NCBI GenBank assembly: GCA_016196565.1
Contig: JACPXK010000026.1
Coordinates: 1-55,307, forward strand
Length of the DNA stretch: 55,307 bases
Source: Candidatus Omnitrophota bacterium
GTDB lineage: Bacteria > Omnitrophota > Omnitrophia > Omnitrophales > Aquincolibacteriaceae
Direction: 5' to 3'
The translations under genes and the position numbers were made by a program. Each line of letters begins with the position of its first letter. The stretch's first letter is position 1. Shown piece after piece: positions 42,225 to 50,447 of this stretch. A model generated the notes under the pieces. The model did no database searches. It saw only the letters and a program-made list of their open reading frames with translations, and was not told the origin of the DNA.

Positions 42225-44447
42225 CTAAACACCGATTCTCTCCACTTTGACCGCGGCTTGCTTGTAATTTGGTTCTCTCGAAAAAGGGTCGCAAACATTG
42301 ACGGTCAAATTGTTGGCATTGGCTTCGGCGTAATGAAACGGAATAAAAATCTGGCCCGGCGCCACGGTTTCGGTCACACGCACAATGATTTTTTTAATCT
42401 CGCCGCGGCGGGAACGCACGGTCACATGATCTCCCTGCTGAATTTTGAGGCGCATCGCATCGCGGGAATTAATTTCCACCCAGGCTTCCGGCGACAGACG
42501 GTTAAGCAGAGGAATTTGTCCTGTTTTAGTGCGCGTATGCCAATGCTCCACCGTGCGGCCGGTGTTGAGCCAAAACGGATATTCCTCGTCCGGACTTTCA
42601 GGCGGCTTTTCATTTTCTACGGGCCAAAGCTCGGCGCGGCCATCATCGGTTTGGAAAATGCCGTCCTGATAAAGGGGAAAACTTTCCTTTGGATTTCGTT
42701 TTGAATTTTCCGGGTAGGGCCATTGAATGCCTCCATATTGTTCGAGCATTTCATAGGAAAGTCCCGAATAATCACAAAGCCTGCCGCGCGAAACTTTTTT
42801 CCATTCATTAAATGCGTCTTCCGGCTTTTTCCAGCCTGGGAAAAGCGAGTCATAAACACCGAGCTCTTTGGCGACATGAATAAAAATATCAAAATCAGAT
42901 TTGGCCTCACCCGGAGGCTCGACGGCCTTATTGACTTTACTCACCCTCCGTTCGGAATTCGTGTAAGTTCCCTCTTTTTCGCCCCAAACCCCGGCCGGCA
43001 AAACAAGATCGGCAATTTCACTGGTAGGAATGGGATGATAACCGTCTTGCACCACAAGAAATTCCAAATTCTCTAGCGCCTGCAGCAAATATTTTTGATT
43101 AGGAAATGAAACCAGAGGATTGGTGGCAATAATCCAAAGTCCTTTGATTTTTCCGCGCAAAACTCCTTCGATAATATCGGGATAAGCCCATCCCCTTTGG
43201 GTGGGAATAATTTCTTCCTCCACGCCCCAGAGTGCGGAAAGTTCCGCGCGGTGTCCGGCGTTTTCGAATTTCCGGTAACCCGGAAGGCTGGAGGCAAATC
43301 CCGATTCGCGCGTTCCCATGGCATTGCATTGTCCCGTAATCGAAAAGGGCGACGCGCCGATTCTTCCAATATTTCCCGTAATCAAAGCCAGATTGCAAAT
43401 GGCATTCACGGTTTCTGTCCCCTGCGTGCTGTGATTAACGCCCATGGTCCAGCCGATAAAAGGCGCTTTAGCATTCGCATAAAACATGGCCGCTTGCTTA
43501 ATCATGGCGGCAGAAAGTCCGGTGACTTCGCTGACATGTTCAGGCGTAAATTTTTCTAATTGTTTGGCAAGCTCTTCAAATCCTTTGGTGTGTTTTTGAA
43601 TGTAATCACGATTGATCTTTCCTGCTTTGATAATGATGTGCATCATGCCGTTTAAAAGAGCGATATCCGTGCGCGGTTTAATGGGAAGATAAAAATCGGC
43701 CATCATCGCGGTTTTAGTCACACGCGGATCGACGACGATGACGGTTCGATTTTGATTTTTTTCCAGCCGGTAACAAAGAATGGGATGATTGTCAGCGATA
43801 TTGGCGCCGATTAAAAAAATCAAATCCGATTTTTCCAAATCTTCATAATTTCCCGGAGGTCCGTCGCTTCCGAAGGAGCGCTTATATCCTGCCACCGCGC
43901 TCGACATGCAAAGTGTCGTGTTGCCGTCAAAATTTTTGGTGCGGAAGCCAAGCTGAATGAGCTTGCCAAGTGTGTAAAATTCCTCAGTCACAAGCTGGCC
44001 GGTGCTGATAACTCCGAGCGAATCCGCGCCGTAATGGTTTTGAATGATTTGAAATTTTTCAATCATGGTACGAATGGCCCAGTCCCAGCTCACCCTTTCG
44101 AATTTGCCCCGCCGGCCGGCGGGCAGGCCTTTTTTGATTTTACGAAGCGGCCATTTGGCACGGTTCGGAGCCGTGATCGCATAATGTTCAGCAAGTCCTT
44201 TAGGACAAAGACGGCCTTCATTGACAGGATGTTTGGCGTCCCCGCGCACGCTAACGGGCTTTCCATTTTTCACGCCGATAAACATGCCGCAGCCCACGGA
44301 GCAATAACCGCAGGTTGTAGACACCCAATGATCGGGAATTTTTGCCTTGGCCATGTACCCAAATTGTTCATCCAAGTCATAGGCATATTTTTCTCTTTGA
44401 ATGTCGATGCCGAGCCGGCGTTTTGCGGATTGAAGAAATTTTCTCAA
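42225..44447 (-). CDS. nasA: Assimilatory nitrate reductase, molybdenum catalytic subunit
   Basis: Reduces nitrate to nitrite with bis-MGD and one [4Fe-4S] cluster. 740 residues. The cluster motif CGYCSVGCGM with a later Cys in GRLCPKG lies at about 47-83; GWTMGVNHSTQGTETVNAI and TGNIGRIGASPFSITGQCNAMG (about 338-375) are typical of NasA/NarB/NapA. The C-terminal molybdopterin-dinucleotide domain starts near 620 (FWLNTGRTVEHWHTRT). There is no Tat signal, so the enzyme is cytoplasmic, as expected for assimilation. It overlaps the Fe-S/membrane fusion gene by 4 bases. The exact electron donor is inferred from that neighbour. Confidence 0.92.
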   Translation of the reverse strand: MRKFLQSAKRRLGIDIQREKYAYDLDEQFGYMAKAKIPDHWVSTTCGYCSVGCGMFIGVKNGKPVSVRGDAKHPVNEGRLCPKGLAEHYAITAPNRAKWPLRKIKKGLPAGRRGKFERVSWDWAIRTMIEKFQIIQNHYGADSLGVISTGQLVTEEFYTLGKLIQLGFRTKNFDGNTTLCMSSAVAGYKRSFGSDGPPGNYEDLEKSDLIFLIGANIADNHPILCYRLEKNQNRTVIVVDPRVTKTAMMADFYLPIKPRTDIALLNGMMHIIIKAGKINRDYIQKHTKGFEELAKQLEKFTPEHVSEVTGLSAAMIKQAAMFYANAKAPFIGWTMGVNHSTQGTETVNAICNLALITGNIGRIGASPFSITGQCNAMGTRESGFASSLPGYRKFENAGHRAELSALWGVEEEIIPTQRGWAYPDIIEGVLRGKIKGLWIIATNPLVSFPNQKYLLQALENLEFLVVQDGYHPIPTSEIADLVLPAGVWGEKEGTYTNSERRVSKVNKAVEPPGEAKSDFDIFIHVAKELGVYDSLFPGWKKPEDAFNEWKKVSRGRLCDYSGLSYEMLEQYGGIQWPYPENSKRNPKESFPLYQDGIFQTDDGRAELWPVENEKPPESPDEEYPFWLNTGRTVEHWHTRTKTGQIPLLNRLSPEAWVEINSRDAMRLKIQQGDHVTVRSRRGEIKKIIVRVTETVAPGQIFIPFHYAEANANNLTVNVCDPFSREPNYKQAAVKVERIGV

Positions 44448-46105
44448 TGCGCACCTGCCTTCGCCGTGAAAAAAGCGCCCGGCATATTTTTGGGCACTAC
44501 CGTCACAAAAAATAAATAACGGCCGAGAAATTCCCCGGCCAGCGAAAAAATAAAGCAGGCAAGGCCAAGGGCTAAAAATTCCAGGCCCTTCAAATGACCG
44601 ACTTGTAAAAAACTGTAAAGAATGAAAGGAATCACGAAAGATCCCAAGACAAGAAGAGCAAGCCTTCCCAGGAAATATTTTTTAAACCGATGCACCAAGA
44701 GAAAATTAGAGGCCATTTGTTCCTCGGACGCGGTTCCGGGCAAGGCAAAAAGCCGCGCGAGCAGAACCACAAGTTGTAAAAAACCGGCGAGTGTCGACAC
44801 TGCAAGAAAAGTAAAGGACGGTGCTTTGAGAATGTTATTAATGACTTCCTGAGTTTGAAAACAGGAATAAATCCCATAAACGCTCAGCGCGAATAAAGGA
44901 CCGAGCATAAAACCGGTGAGGAAAAACCTGAGCGGCGTACGAATCGTATTCCAGGCCGGCCTTGCTGGCACTAAATAAATTTTGGCGCTGGCATAAACTC
45001 CGGCGAGTCCCGACAAAACCACCAAAGCGCCGAGAAAAAGCATGCCGCCTTCCGGAATATTCCAATGCCAAAAATTCTTCACAAGTTGAAGAACGGCATA
45101 CATGCCTCCGAGATGAGAAAAAATCGCGAAGAGTAAAACCTCGCGCGAAAGCCAGGAGCGTTTCCACATGCGAAGGGCCTTGTAAGCATACAGAGGCCGG
45201 CCTAAATGAAAAACGGCGGCGAAAAGCGCCAGGCCTGTGACCACCAGCATGCCCGCGGCCCCGTAGGGAAGAAAATCATGAAGGGGTTTTAAAAATGAAA
45301 GCCAATTCGAAAAAAATTCGGCCAGCCAAAGGGTCATAAATCCGCCGACAGCCAGTTGAGTCAGTACGGTCATAAAAATCAACGAGGTGTGTGGTTTTTC
45401 CGGTTCGATTCTGTGGCGATTCGCGCGCAGCAAATTTTCCGGCGCATTTTCAGGAAGCGTAATGCGTGTGGTAGAAATCGTGAGGCCCGAATCGGCAATA
45501 TAAGGAGCATCGGCCTGCAAATGATTTTTACGCCATTCGTTAACATTCACTTTTTCAATTTGAATGGCGCTTTCAGGACAAGCCGCCACACAGGCCGGGA
45601 GTTCGCCGTCTTTCAAACGGCTGTGACACATATCACATTTGGTGACAATATTTCTTTCCGGATTGTATTGCGGCACACCGTAAGGACAATTCCAGCTGCA
45701 ATAACCACAGCCAATGCATTCCTCGGCTTGATGTTTCACCACTCCGTTGTCGAGTTTGATATAGGCATCGGTGGGACATCCTGTGAGACAGGAAGGATCC
45801 AGGCAATGATTGCAGGCCATGGAAAGATGATAGCGTTTCGTGGCCGGATAAATGCCGCCTTCGATTTCTCCCACGCGCCGCCAATTGACCTCGGCCGGAT
45901 TATTGTTTTGTTCATTGCAGGCCACGACACAGCACTGGCAGCCCACGCAACGTGTCATGTCAAAATGAAAACGGTATTGCTCTCCTTCTTCGAGAGGCTC
46001 GGTCGGGATGAGGGCTACAGGTTGGTAATAGCCTTCCTCACCAATCCGGTTTTTGAGCGGAAGATTCTGCGCATCCAGAATATCCACCAAATTAAAATCA
46101 CTCAT
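44444..46105 (-). CDS. DmsB-DmsC-like fusion: four-cluster ferredoxin plus membrane anchor
   Basis: 553 residues. The N-terminal part (about 40-200) carries four Cys groups: CVGCQCCVVACNEQN, CNHCLDPSCLTGCP, CIGCGYCSWNCP and CDMC...CVAACP, the four [4Fe-4S] layout of DmsB/NrfC/PsrB. Residues about 245-550 form about eight TM helices like DmsC/NrfD anchors. Such pairs move electrons between quinol and a molybdoenzyme. Here the two subunits are one chain encoded between nirD (8-base overlap) and nasA (4-base overlap), suggesting a quinol-driven nitrate reductase whose catalytic subunit faces the cytoplasm. That electron route is inferred; classical NasA uses ferredoxin or NADH. Confidence 0.88.
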   Translation of the reverse strand: MSDFNLVDILDAQNLPLKNRIGEEGYYQPVALIPTEPLEEGEQYRFHFDMTRCVGCQCCVVACNEQNNNPAEVNWRRVGEIEGGIYPATKRYHLSMACNHCLDPSCLTGCPTDAYIKLDNGVVKHQAEECIGCGYCSWNCPYGVPQYNPERNIVTKCDMCHSRLKDGELPACVAACPESAIQIEKVNVNEWRKNHLQADAPYIADSGLTISTTRITLPENAPENLLRANRHRIEPEKPHTSLIFMTVLTQLAVGGFMTLWLAEFFSNWLSFLKPLHDFLPYGAAGMLVVTGLALFAAVFHLGRPLYAYKALRMWKRSWLSREVLLFAIFSHLGGMYAVLQLVKNFWHWNIPEGGMLFLGALVVLSGLAGVYASAKIYLVPARPAWNTIRTPLRFFLTGFMLGPLFALSVYGIYSCFQTQEVINNILKAPSFTFLAVSTLAGFLQLVVLLARLFALPGTASEEQMASNFLLVHRFKKYFLGRLALLVLGSFVIPFILYSFLQVGHLKGLEFLALGLACFIFSLAGEFLGRYLFFVTVVPKNMPGAFFTAKAGAH

Positions 46106-46451
46106 CGCTCAATTTTCCTTCTTCTAAAGCAATGCAAAGATGCCCGTTAATGATTTTCACAGGATAAGTTTTGACTTGTCCTTTTCCGCCGCTTAAAGCG
46201 CAACCCGTTTTCAAATCGATTTTCCAATTGTGAAGCGGACAGAAAACATTTTTTCCCGCCACAATACCGTCGGCCAGCGGACCGTTTTTATGCGGACAGT
46301 GATTATCCACGGCAAGGTATTCATCCCCCAAATTAAAAAGGGCGACATCATAACTTCCCCACGCGACACGCTTGCCTTCTTTTAACGGAATCGAATTCGT
46401 GTCCGCAACCGGGTACCATCTCCGAATATTGGTTGGCGTACTTGCATTCAC
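46098..46451 (-). CDS. nirD: Nitrite reductase small subunit (Rieske type)
   Basis: 117 residues with one Rieske [2Fe-2S] domain: CPHKNGPLADG (about 54-64) and CPLHNWKID (about 72-80) give the CxH...CxxH ligands. It partners NirB in NAD(P)H-dependent nitrite reduction to ammonium. GTG start at 46451 overlaps the nirB stop (GTGA), showing coupling. Confidence 0.93.
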   Translation of the reverse strand: MNASTPTNIRRWYPVADTNSIPLKEGKRVAWGSYDVALFNLGDEYLAVDNHCPHKNGPLADGIVAGKNVFCPLHNWKIDLKTGCALSGGKGQVKTYPVKIINGHLCIALEEGKLSDE

Positions 46452-48901
46452 CGCGCACCTCCGGCACCAGTTTCAATCAAGGCTTCTTTGTCTTTGGGAA
46501 GCACGAAATCTTTGAATTGCATGGGATGAACGGGCTTTTTGGATTCCACCGCCCAGGGATTCACAGCCTTGGCGCGCGCTTTATTTAAACGTTCCAGCAA
46601 ACCCTTTCTGATTTCTTCCGGCGCTAAAATAGTTTCGCGGCGGATTTTTTCCAAACCAATGCGCACCACAAAATCATAAGTGCGTTCAATGTATTCCCCG
46701 TGCTCGCGGTAATATTGAAAGAAAAGCATCGCGGCTTCCAAAGCCTCCTCTTTGGTTTTTACCGTCACCAGAATGTCCGCGGCCCGCACAATTTTTCCGG
46801 CAGCGCCTCCGATCACGACTTGCCAGCCGCCTTCCATGCCGATAAGGCCGATGTCTTTGACTGTCGCTTCCGCGCAATTCCGCGGACAACCGACCACGCC
46901 CATTTTGACTTTCGCGGGAGTGTAAAGTCCTTCCAGTAAAGTTTCGAGTTCAATGCCGGTGGCAATGGAATCTTGAGTTCCGTAGCGGCAAAAATCAGTT
47001 CCCACACAGGATTTCACCATGCGCACCGCTTTGGCATAGGCATAACCGGAAGTCATATCAAGGTCTGCCCACATTTTGGGCAAATCTTCTTTTTTGACGC
47101 CAAGAAGATCGATGCGCTGGCTGCCCGTTACCTTGACCATGGGAACTTTGTATTTTTCCGCGACGTCGGCAATTTTTCGAAGCTGCTCCGGACTCGTCAC
47201 TCCCCCGCGCATTCTTGGAATCACGGAAAAAGTTCCGTCGCGCTGAATGTTGGCGTGAACCCGGTCATTAATAAAACGGGCGGATCGATCTTCTTTATGA
47301 TCTCCGCAGTGAACCTCATCCACAATAAAACTGAGAGCCGGTTTGCAATAGGAACAGCCGGTTCCATTGCCGTAAATATCCAAAACATCCTGCGCGGATT
47401 TTAATTTTTGGGTTTCAATCATGGTTCTGAGTTGTTCTTTGGGAAAAGGAACGCAGGCGCATAAAACATCTTTTTTTTCTTCCTGAAATTCCGAGCCGAC
47501 AACCCCGATCAAAATTTGCTGAACCAGTCCGGCGCAAGTGCCGCAGCCGCTTGAGGCCTTGGTGCAGGCCTTAACGTCCGAAACTGTTTTAAGCCCTTTC
47601 TGCTGAATGGCCGTGATGATTTGACCTTTACTGACGCCGATACATCCGCAAATGGTATCGGTGTCGGGCCGGGACATCACATCTGAAGGCGCGCCGATAG
47701 CGATGGGACCTGAGAAAAGCAGATTTTTTCTTTTGTCGCCGATTCTTTCCTTACTGCGCATCATTTCCAGCAAACGATTGGCGTCGGAGGCATCGCCGAT
47801 CAGAATCGTTCCAACAACACGATCTTGATGAATCACAATTTTTTTGTAAATGCCGAGGCCGTGATCTTGAAAGCACACCACTTCTTTGTCTGATTCCGCG
47901 GCTTTAAAATCTCCGGCCGAAAAAAGTTCAATGCCCATGACTTTTAATTTCGTGGCCAGCACCGAGCCCTCATAAACCGGGCCCCGGTCGCCAGTAATCG
48001 TCGCGGCAAGCACTTTGCCCTGATCGTAAAGCGGGGCCACGAGTCCATAAACCTTGCCTTGATGCTCCACGCATTCCCCCACCGCAAAAATGGAAGGGTC
48101 GCTTGTTTCCATATAGTCATTGACCACAATGCCGCGGCCGACTTGAAGCCCGGCCTTTTTACCGAGTTCGACACTCGGACGAATGCCGCAGGCAATGACC
48201 ACCATGTCGGCTTGTTCGATGAAACCGTCTTTAAATAAAACACCTTCGGCTTGTTTTTCTCCCATAATCTTGGCCGTGTTTTTGTTTAAAAGAACGTTGA
48301 TGCCTAATTTTTCAATTTCTCTTTTCAGAAACCCGCCGCCCACTTCGTCAAGTTGTACTTCCATCAAACGATCCATGATATGAACCACGCTGACTTTGAC
48401 TCCTTGATTCATAATGCCGCGCGCAGCCTCAAGGCCGAGAAGCCCTCCGCCGATCACTATCGCTTTTTTCGCGGTTTTGCAGGATTCAAGGATGTTCTCG
48501 GTGTCGGCCATATTGCGAAAGGTGAAAACGCCGGGAATGTTTACGCCTTCAATGGGCGGAATGAAGGGATTGCTTCCCGTAGCAAGCAGGAGAAGATCGT
48601 AGGGAACGGAGCTGCCGTCGGCGGCAATGACGGTTTTATTTTTGGAATCCACGTCGACCGCTCTGGTCCCCCGGCATAAATTGATGCCGTGCCGGTCATA
48701 CCATTCCTTACTATTAATATAAATTTCATCCACGGTTTTTTCTCCCGCCAGGACGGAAGAAAGAAGGATTCGGTTGTAATTGTAATAAGGCTCTTCGCTT
48801 AAGACCGTGATTTTGAAATTGGGTTTACGGTTCAGGATTTGATCCACACAAGCCATGCCGGCCATTCCGTTTCCGATCACCACCAAATGTTTTTGTTCCA
48901 T
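46448..48901 (-). CDS. nirB: NAD(P)H nitrite reductase large subunit
   Basis: Cytoplasmic sirohaem enzyme that reduces nitrite to ammonium. 817 residues. Residues 1-400 are an FAD/NAD(P) pyridine oxidoreductase (VVIGNGMAGMACVDQIL; IVIGGGLLGLEAARG). About 415-530 hold two BFD-like [2Fe-2S] stretches (CGCIGVSKGQI...CGTC and CACVPF...GCSYC). About 550-800 form the sulfite/nitrite reductase region, with SCVGTDFCRYGTQDS and GCPRNCAEATVKDIG binding the [4Fe-4S]-sirohaem centre. AAAGGA lies 10 bases before the ATG. It is the first gene after the ANTAR-type leader, so its expression is likely controlled by antitermination. Confidence 0.96.
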   Translation of the reverse strand: MEQKHLVVIGNGMAGMACVDQILNRKPNFKITVLSEEPYYNYNRILLSSVLAGEKTVDEIYINSKEWYDRHGINLCRGTRAVDVDSKNKTVIAADGSSVPYDLLLLATGSNPFIPPIEGVNIPGVFTFRNMADTENILESCKTAKKAIVIGGGLLGLEAARGIMNQGVKVSVVHIMDRLMEVQLDEVGGGFLKREIEKLGINVLLNKNTAKIMGEKQAEGVLFKDGFIEQADMVVIACGIRPSVELGKKAGLQVGRGIVVNDYMETSDPSIFAVGECVEHQGKVYGLVAPLYDQGKVLAATITGDRGPVYEGSVLATKLKVMGIELFSAGDFKAAESDKEVVCFQDHGLGIYKKIVIHQDRVVGTILIGDASDANRLLEMMRSKERIGDKRKNLLFSGPIAIGAPSDVMSRPDTDTICGCIGVSKGQIITAIQQKGLKTVSDVKACTKASSGCGTCAGLVQQILIGVVGSEFQEEKKDVLCACVPFPKEQLRTMIETQKLKSAQDVLDIYGNGTGCSYCKPALSFIVDEVHCGDHKEDRSARFINDRVHANIQRDGTFSVIPRMRGGVTSPEQLRKIADVAEKYKVPMVKVTGSQRIDLLGVKKEDLPKMWADLDMTSGYAYAKAVRMVKSCVGTDFCRYGTQDSIATGIELETLLEGLYTPAKVKMGVVGCPRNCAEATVKDIGLIGMEGGWQVVIGGAAGKIVRAADILVTVKTKEEALEAAMLFFQYYREHGEYIERTYDFVVRIGLEKIRRETILAPEEIRKGLLERLNKARAKAVNPWAVESKKPVHPMQFKDFVLPKDKEALIETGAGGAR

Positions 48902-48951
48902 AGATTAATTCCTTTCTATTCCTCATCGCCGCTAGGCCGCGGCTCTTCGGA

Positions 48952-49012
48952 ATAAATTCGCACGGGCAACTTGACGCTCCTTACAGCCCGCGTAAGTTGC
49001 GTGCTCATTTAA
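48952..49012 (-). repeat. Structured repeat i, copy 1
   Basis: On the minus strand it starts TTAAATGAGCAC and ends GTGCGAATTTAT, with GCAACTTACGC pairing to GCGTCAAGTTGC inside (one bulge). Copy 2 at 49144-49203 has the same ends but a different, also paired, interior. The two copies flank the antitermination leader. Confidence 0.85.
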
Positions 49013-49015
49013 CGC

Positions 49016-49051
49016 AAAAAAGGCGTTCAACTTTTTAAGCTGAACGCCTTT
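49016..49051 (-). terminator. Intrinsic terminator in the nirB leader
   Basis: Minus-strand stem of 15 pairs (one G-U) between 49037-49051 and 49019-49033, three-base loop, followed directly by T residues (six T at 49016-49021, three of them in the stem). The 5' arm begins with AAAGGCGTTCA, which is also the loop and 3' side of the second ANTAR hairpin, so the two structures exclude each other. Confidence 0.9.
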
Positions 49052-49085
49052 GTTCAATCTTTTTTCCGTAGACGTCTTTGTCTAC
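49040..49085 (-). promoter_or_regulatory. ANTAR-type dual-hexaloop antiterminator RNA upstream of nirB
   Basis: Hairpin P1 (49068-49085): stem GTAGAC/GTCTAC, loop AAAGAC. Hairpin P2 (49040-49057): stem TTGAAC/GTTCAG (last pair T-G), loop AAAGGC. They are separated by 10 bases. Both loops have six bases with A at position 1 and G at position 4, the published rule for RNA recognised by ANTAR domains. P2 shares 12 bases with the 5' arm of the terminator at 49016-49051. A GAF-ANTAR protein is encoded immediately upstream, so the ligand protein is at hand. Binding itself is inferred. Confidence 0.88.
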
Positions 49086-49088
49086 TTT

Positions 49089-49145
49089 GTCATCCTGAAC
49101 GAAGTGAAGGATCTCAAACTCTAGATCCCTCGCTACGCTCGGGAT
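49089..49145. repeat. GTCATCCTGA-type repeat, short copy
   Basis: GTCATCCTGAACGAAGTGAAGGATCT followed by AGATCCCTCGCTACGCTCGGGAT: related to 31531-31633. It lies between the ANTAR gene and the antiterminator and would be part of the leader or of read-through RNA. Confidence 0.75.
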
Positions 49146-49203
49146 AAATTCGCACTGATGACTTGTCATTGCCTATGGCAATGCAAGTCATGTGCTCATT
49201 TAA
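49144..49203 (-). repeat. Structured repeat i, copy 2, carrying the ANTAR gene stop
   Basis: Minus strand: TTAAATGAGCAC, then ATGACTTG/CAAGTCAT (8 perfect pairs) around CATTGCC-ATA-GGCAATG, then GTGCGAATTTAT. The TAA stop of the GAF-ANTAR gene lies in its first bases. Confidence 0.85.
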
Positions 49204-49913
49204 TTATTCATTTCGTCAGAAAGGATGATGGCCTCCGCGATTTCCTTTAAGGATTTTCTCTTGTCCATGCTCTGCTTTTGAAGCGTCCGGTAAGCTTCCG
49301 ATTCACTTGTGTGATGGCGTTTCATCAAAACCCTTTTGGCCTGCTCGATTTTTTTCCGCGTTTCAAGGGCTTCCACCGCCGCAATTTTTTCGGTCAAAAG
49401 TTCGGTATTTTCAATCGCCACCGCGGCTTGATTGGCCACCGCCGAAAGCAGCTGGACCTCTTCTTGCAAAAAATCATGCTCGGTCGTGGTGTAACAATTC
49501 AAAACTCCAATGGCGCGGTTCTTCACCATCATGGGAACCGAAATCAGGGAACGTAGTCCTTCGGCTTTGGCAATCTCAGGGTATTTATATCCTTTTTCCT
49601 GAGTTACATTGCGCACGATAATCGGCCGTTTTTCCTGTACCGCACGACCGCTCACGCTTTCACCGACTTTGATAGGAGGTTTGGTACGGTAATTTTCGCT
49701 CAAGCTTTGAGTGGCCTTGATCACAAGCTCCTGCTTCTCGTCATCGAGAAGCATCAGAGAACAAATTTTAGACCCCATCAGCTCCGCCGTCATTCCTACA
49801 ATCAAGAGAAGAATCTCCTCGAGATAACGATTGGAAGATATAGCACGGCTGACTTCATATAAAAGATCAAACCCTTTGACTTTCTTGGTCTTCGGCTCGT
49901 CTTGAATTTCCAT
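49200..49913 (-). CDS. GAF-ANTAR transcription antitermination regulator
   Basis: 237 residues. About 17-165 is a GAF sensor domain (ICSLMLLDDEKQELVIKA, LRSLISVPMMVKNRAIGVLNCY). About 175-232 is an ANTAR RNA-binding domain: ETRKKIEQAKRVLMKRHHTSESEAYRTLQKQSMDKRKSLKEIAEAIIL, with the conserved AK.vLM, eAyrtLq.qsM and aeaI positions. ANTAR proteins free transcription by stabilising a dual-hexaloop RNA against a terminator. Exactly such an RNA lies 115-160 bases downstream, before nirB. Klebsiella NasR uses a nitrate-sensing NIT domain; here the sensor is GAF, so the signal is unknown. No phosphorylatable receiver domain is present. A sigma54-like site lies upstream. Confidence 0.93.
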   Translation of the reverse strand: MEIQDEPKTKKVKGFDLLYEVSRAISSNRYLEEILLLIVGMTAELMGSKICSLMLLDDEKQELVIKATQSLSENYRTKPPIKVGESVSGRAVQEKRPIIVRNVTQEKGYKYPEIAKAEGLRSLISVPMMVKNRAIGVLNCYTTTEHDFLQEEVQLLSAVANQAAVAIENTELLTEKIAAVEALETRKKIEQAKRVLMKRHHTSESEAYRTLQKQSMDKRKSLKEIAEAIILSDEMNN

Positions 49914-50030
49914 AGGCTTTGGACATAGTCACAAAATTGTCGTTAAAAAAATTTTAATGATGACACTTTTGTAATCATCGTCGATTTTTTACTAGGAACA
50001 ATTCTTATCAGAGTCTATCTGGAGGGGTAT

Positions 50031-50050
50031 AAAAGCATTTAACATGCCAA
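50031..50050 (-). promoter_or_regulatory. Sigma54-like promoter upstream of the GAF-ANTAR gene
   Basis: Minus strand TTGGCATGTTAAATGCTTTT has GG and GC separated by exactly 10 bases, as in TGGCAC-N5-TTGCW, with two mismatches in the less strict positions. It lies about 118 bases before the ATG. A nitrogen-control promoter would fit the gene's role. No NtrC-type upstream site was searched rigorously. Confidence 0.5.
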
Positions 50051-50074
50051 GTATCGAGGGTATTTAATCTTTCA

Positions 50075-50446
50075 CTAACCTATCAATTTGCGAATATCTT
50101 CGAACAGCAAATCAAAATCAAACGGTTTTCCGTAAAGCGCAAACTTGCCGCCGTCTTGAACACGCCGGGGAGGGGTGCCTTCGTCGACAAGCGCGCTGAT
50201 AAAAATGACCGGCACCTTGGGATCAAAACCGTCGTGAATGACTTTGTCGTAAACCTGCGTTCCTTCGCCGTCACTGCCAAGCCAAATATCTAAAATAAGA
50301 AGATTGGGCTTTTGTTCCAAAGCCAGCTGCCGGAATTCTTTTTCATTGCGCGCCGTGCATACTTCATAGCCGCATTTGGTAAGCTTAACCCGGAGAAGTT
50401 CCAGAATAGCCCATTCATCATCGACCACTAGAATTTTTTTTGCCAT
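50075..50446 (-). CDS. Single-domain response regulator
   Basis: 123 residues, a CheY-like receiver with no output domain: acidic pair DD at 9-10, phospho-acceptor Asp53 (LLILDIW), a Ser in FISA near 87, and Lys near 107 (LYGKPFD). It starts one base after the stop of the histidine kinase gene, so the two form a two-component pair. With no DNA-binding part it must act on another protein. Whether it touches the GAF-ANTAR regulator encoded next is open. Confidence 0.92.
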   Translation of the reverse strand: MAKKILVVDDEWAILELLRVKLTKCGYEVCTARNEKEFRQLALEQKPNLLILDIWLGSDGEGTQVYDKVIHDGFDPKVPVIFISALVDEGTPPRRVQDGGKFALYGKPFDFDLLFEDIRKLIG

Positions 50447-50447
50447 T

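Noticed and set aside
45356..46150. Plus-strand ORF of 264 codons
   Set aside because: Antisense to the four-cluster Fe-S domain; its composition is the complement of Cys-rich sequence.
49944..49981. Attenuator upstream of the GAF-ANTAR gene
   Set aside because: GATGA/TCATC stem is short and bulged; the following T-run is offset, so evidence is too weak.
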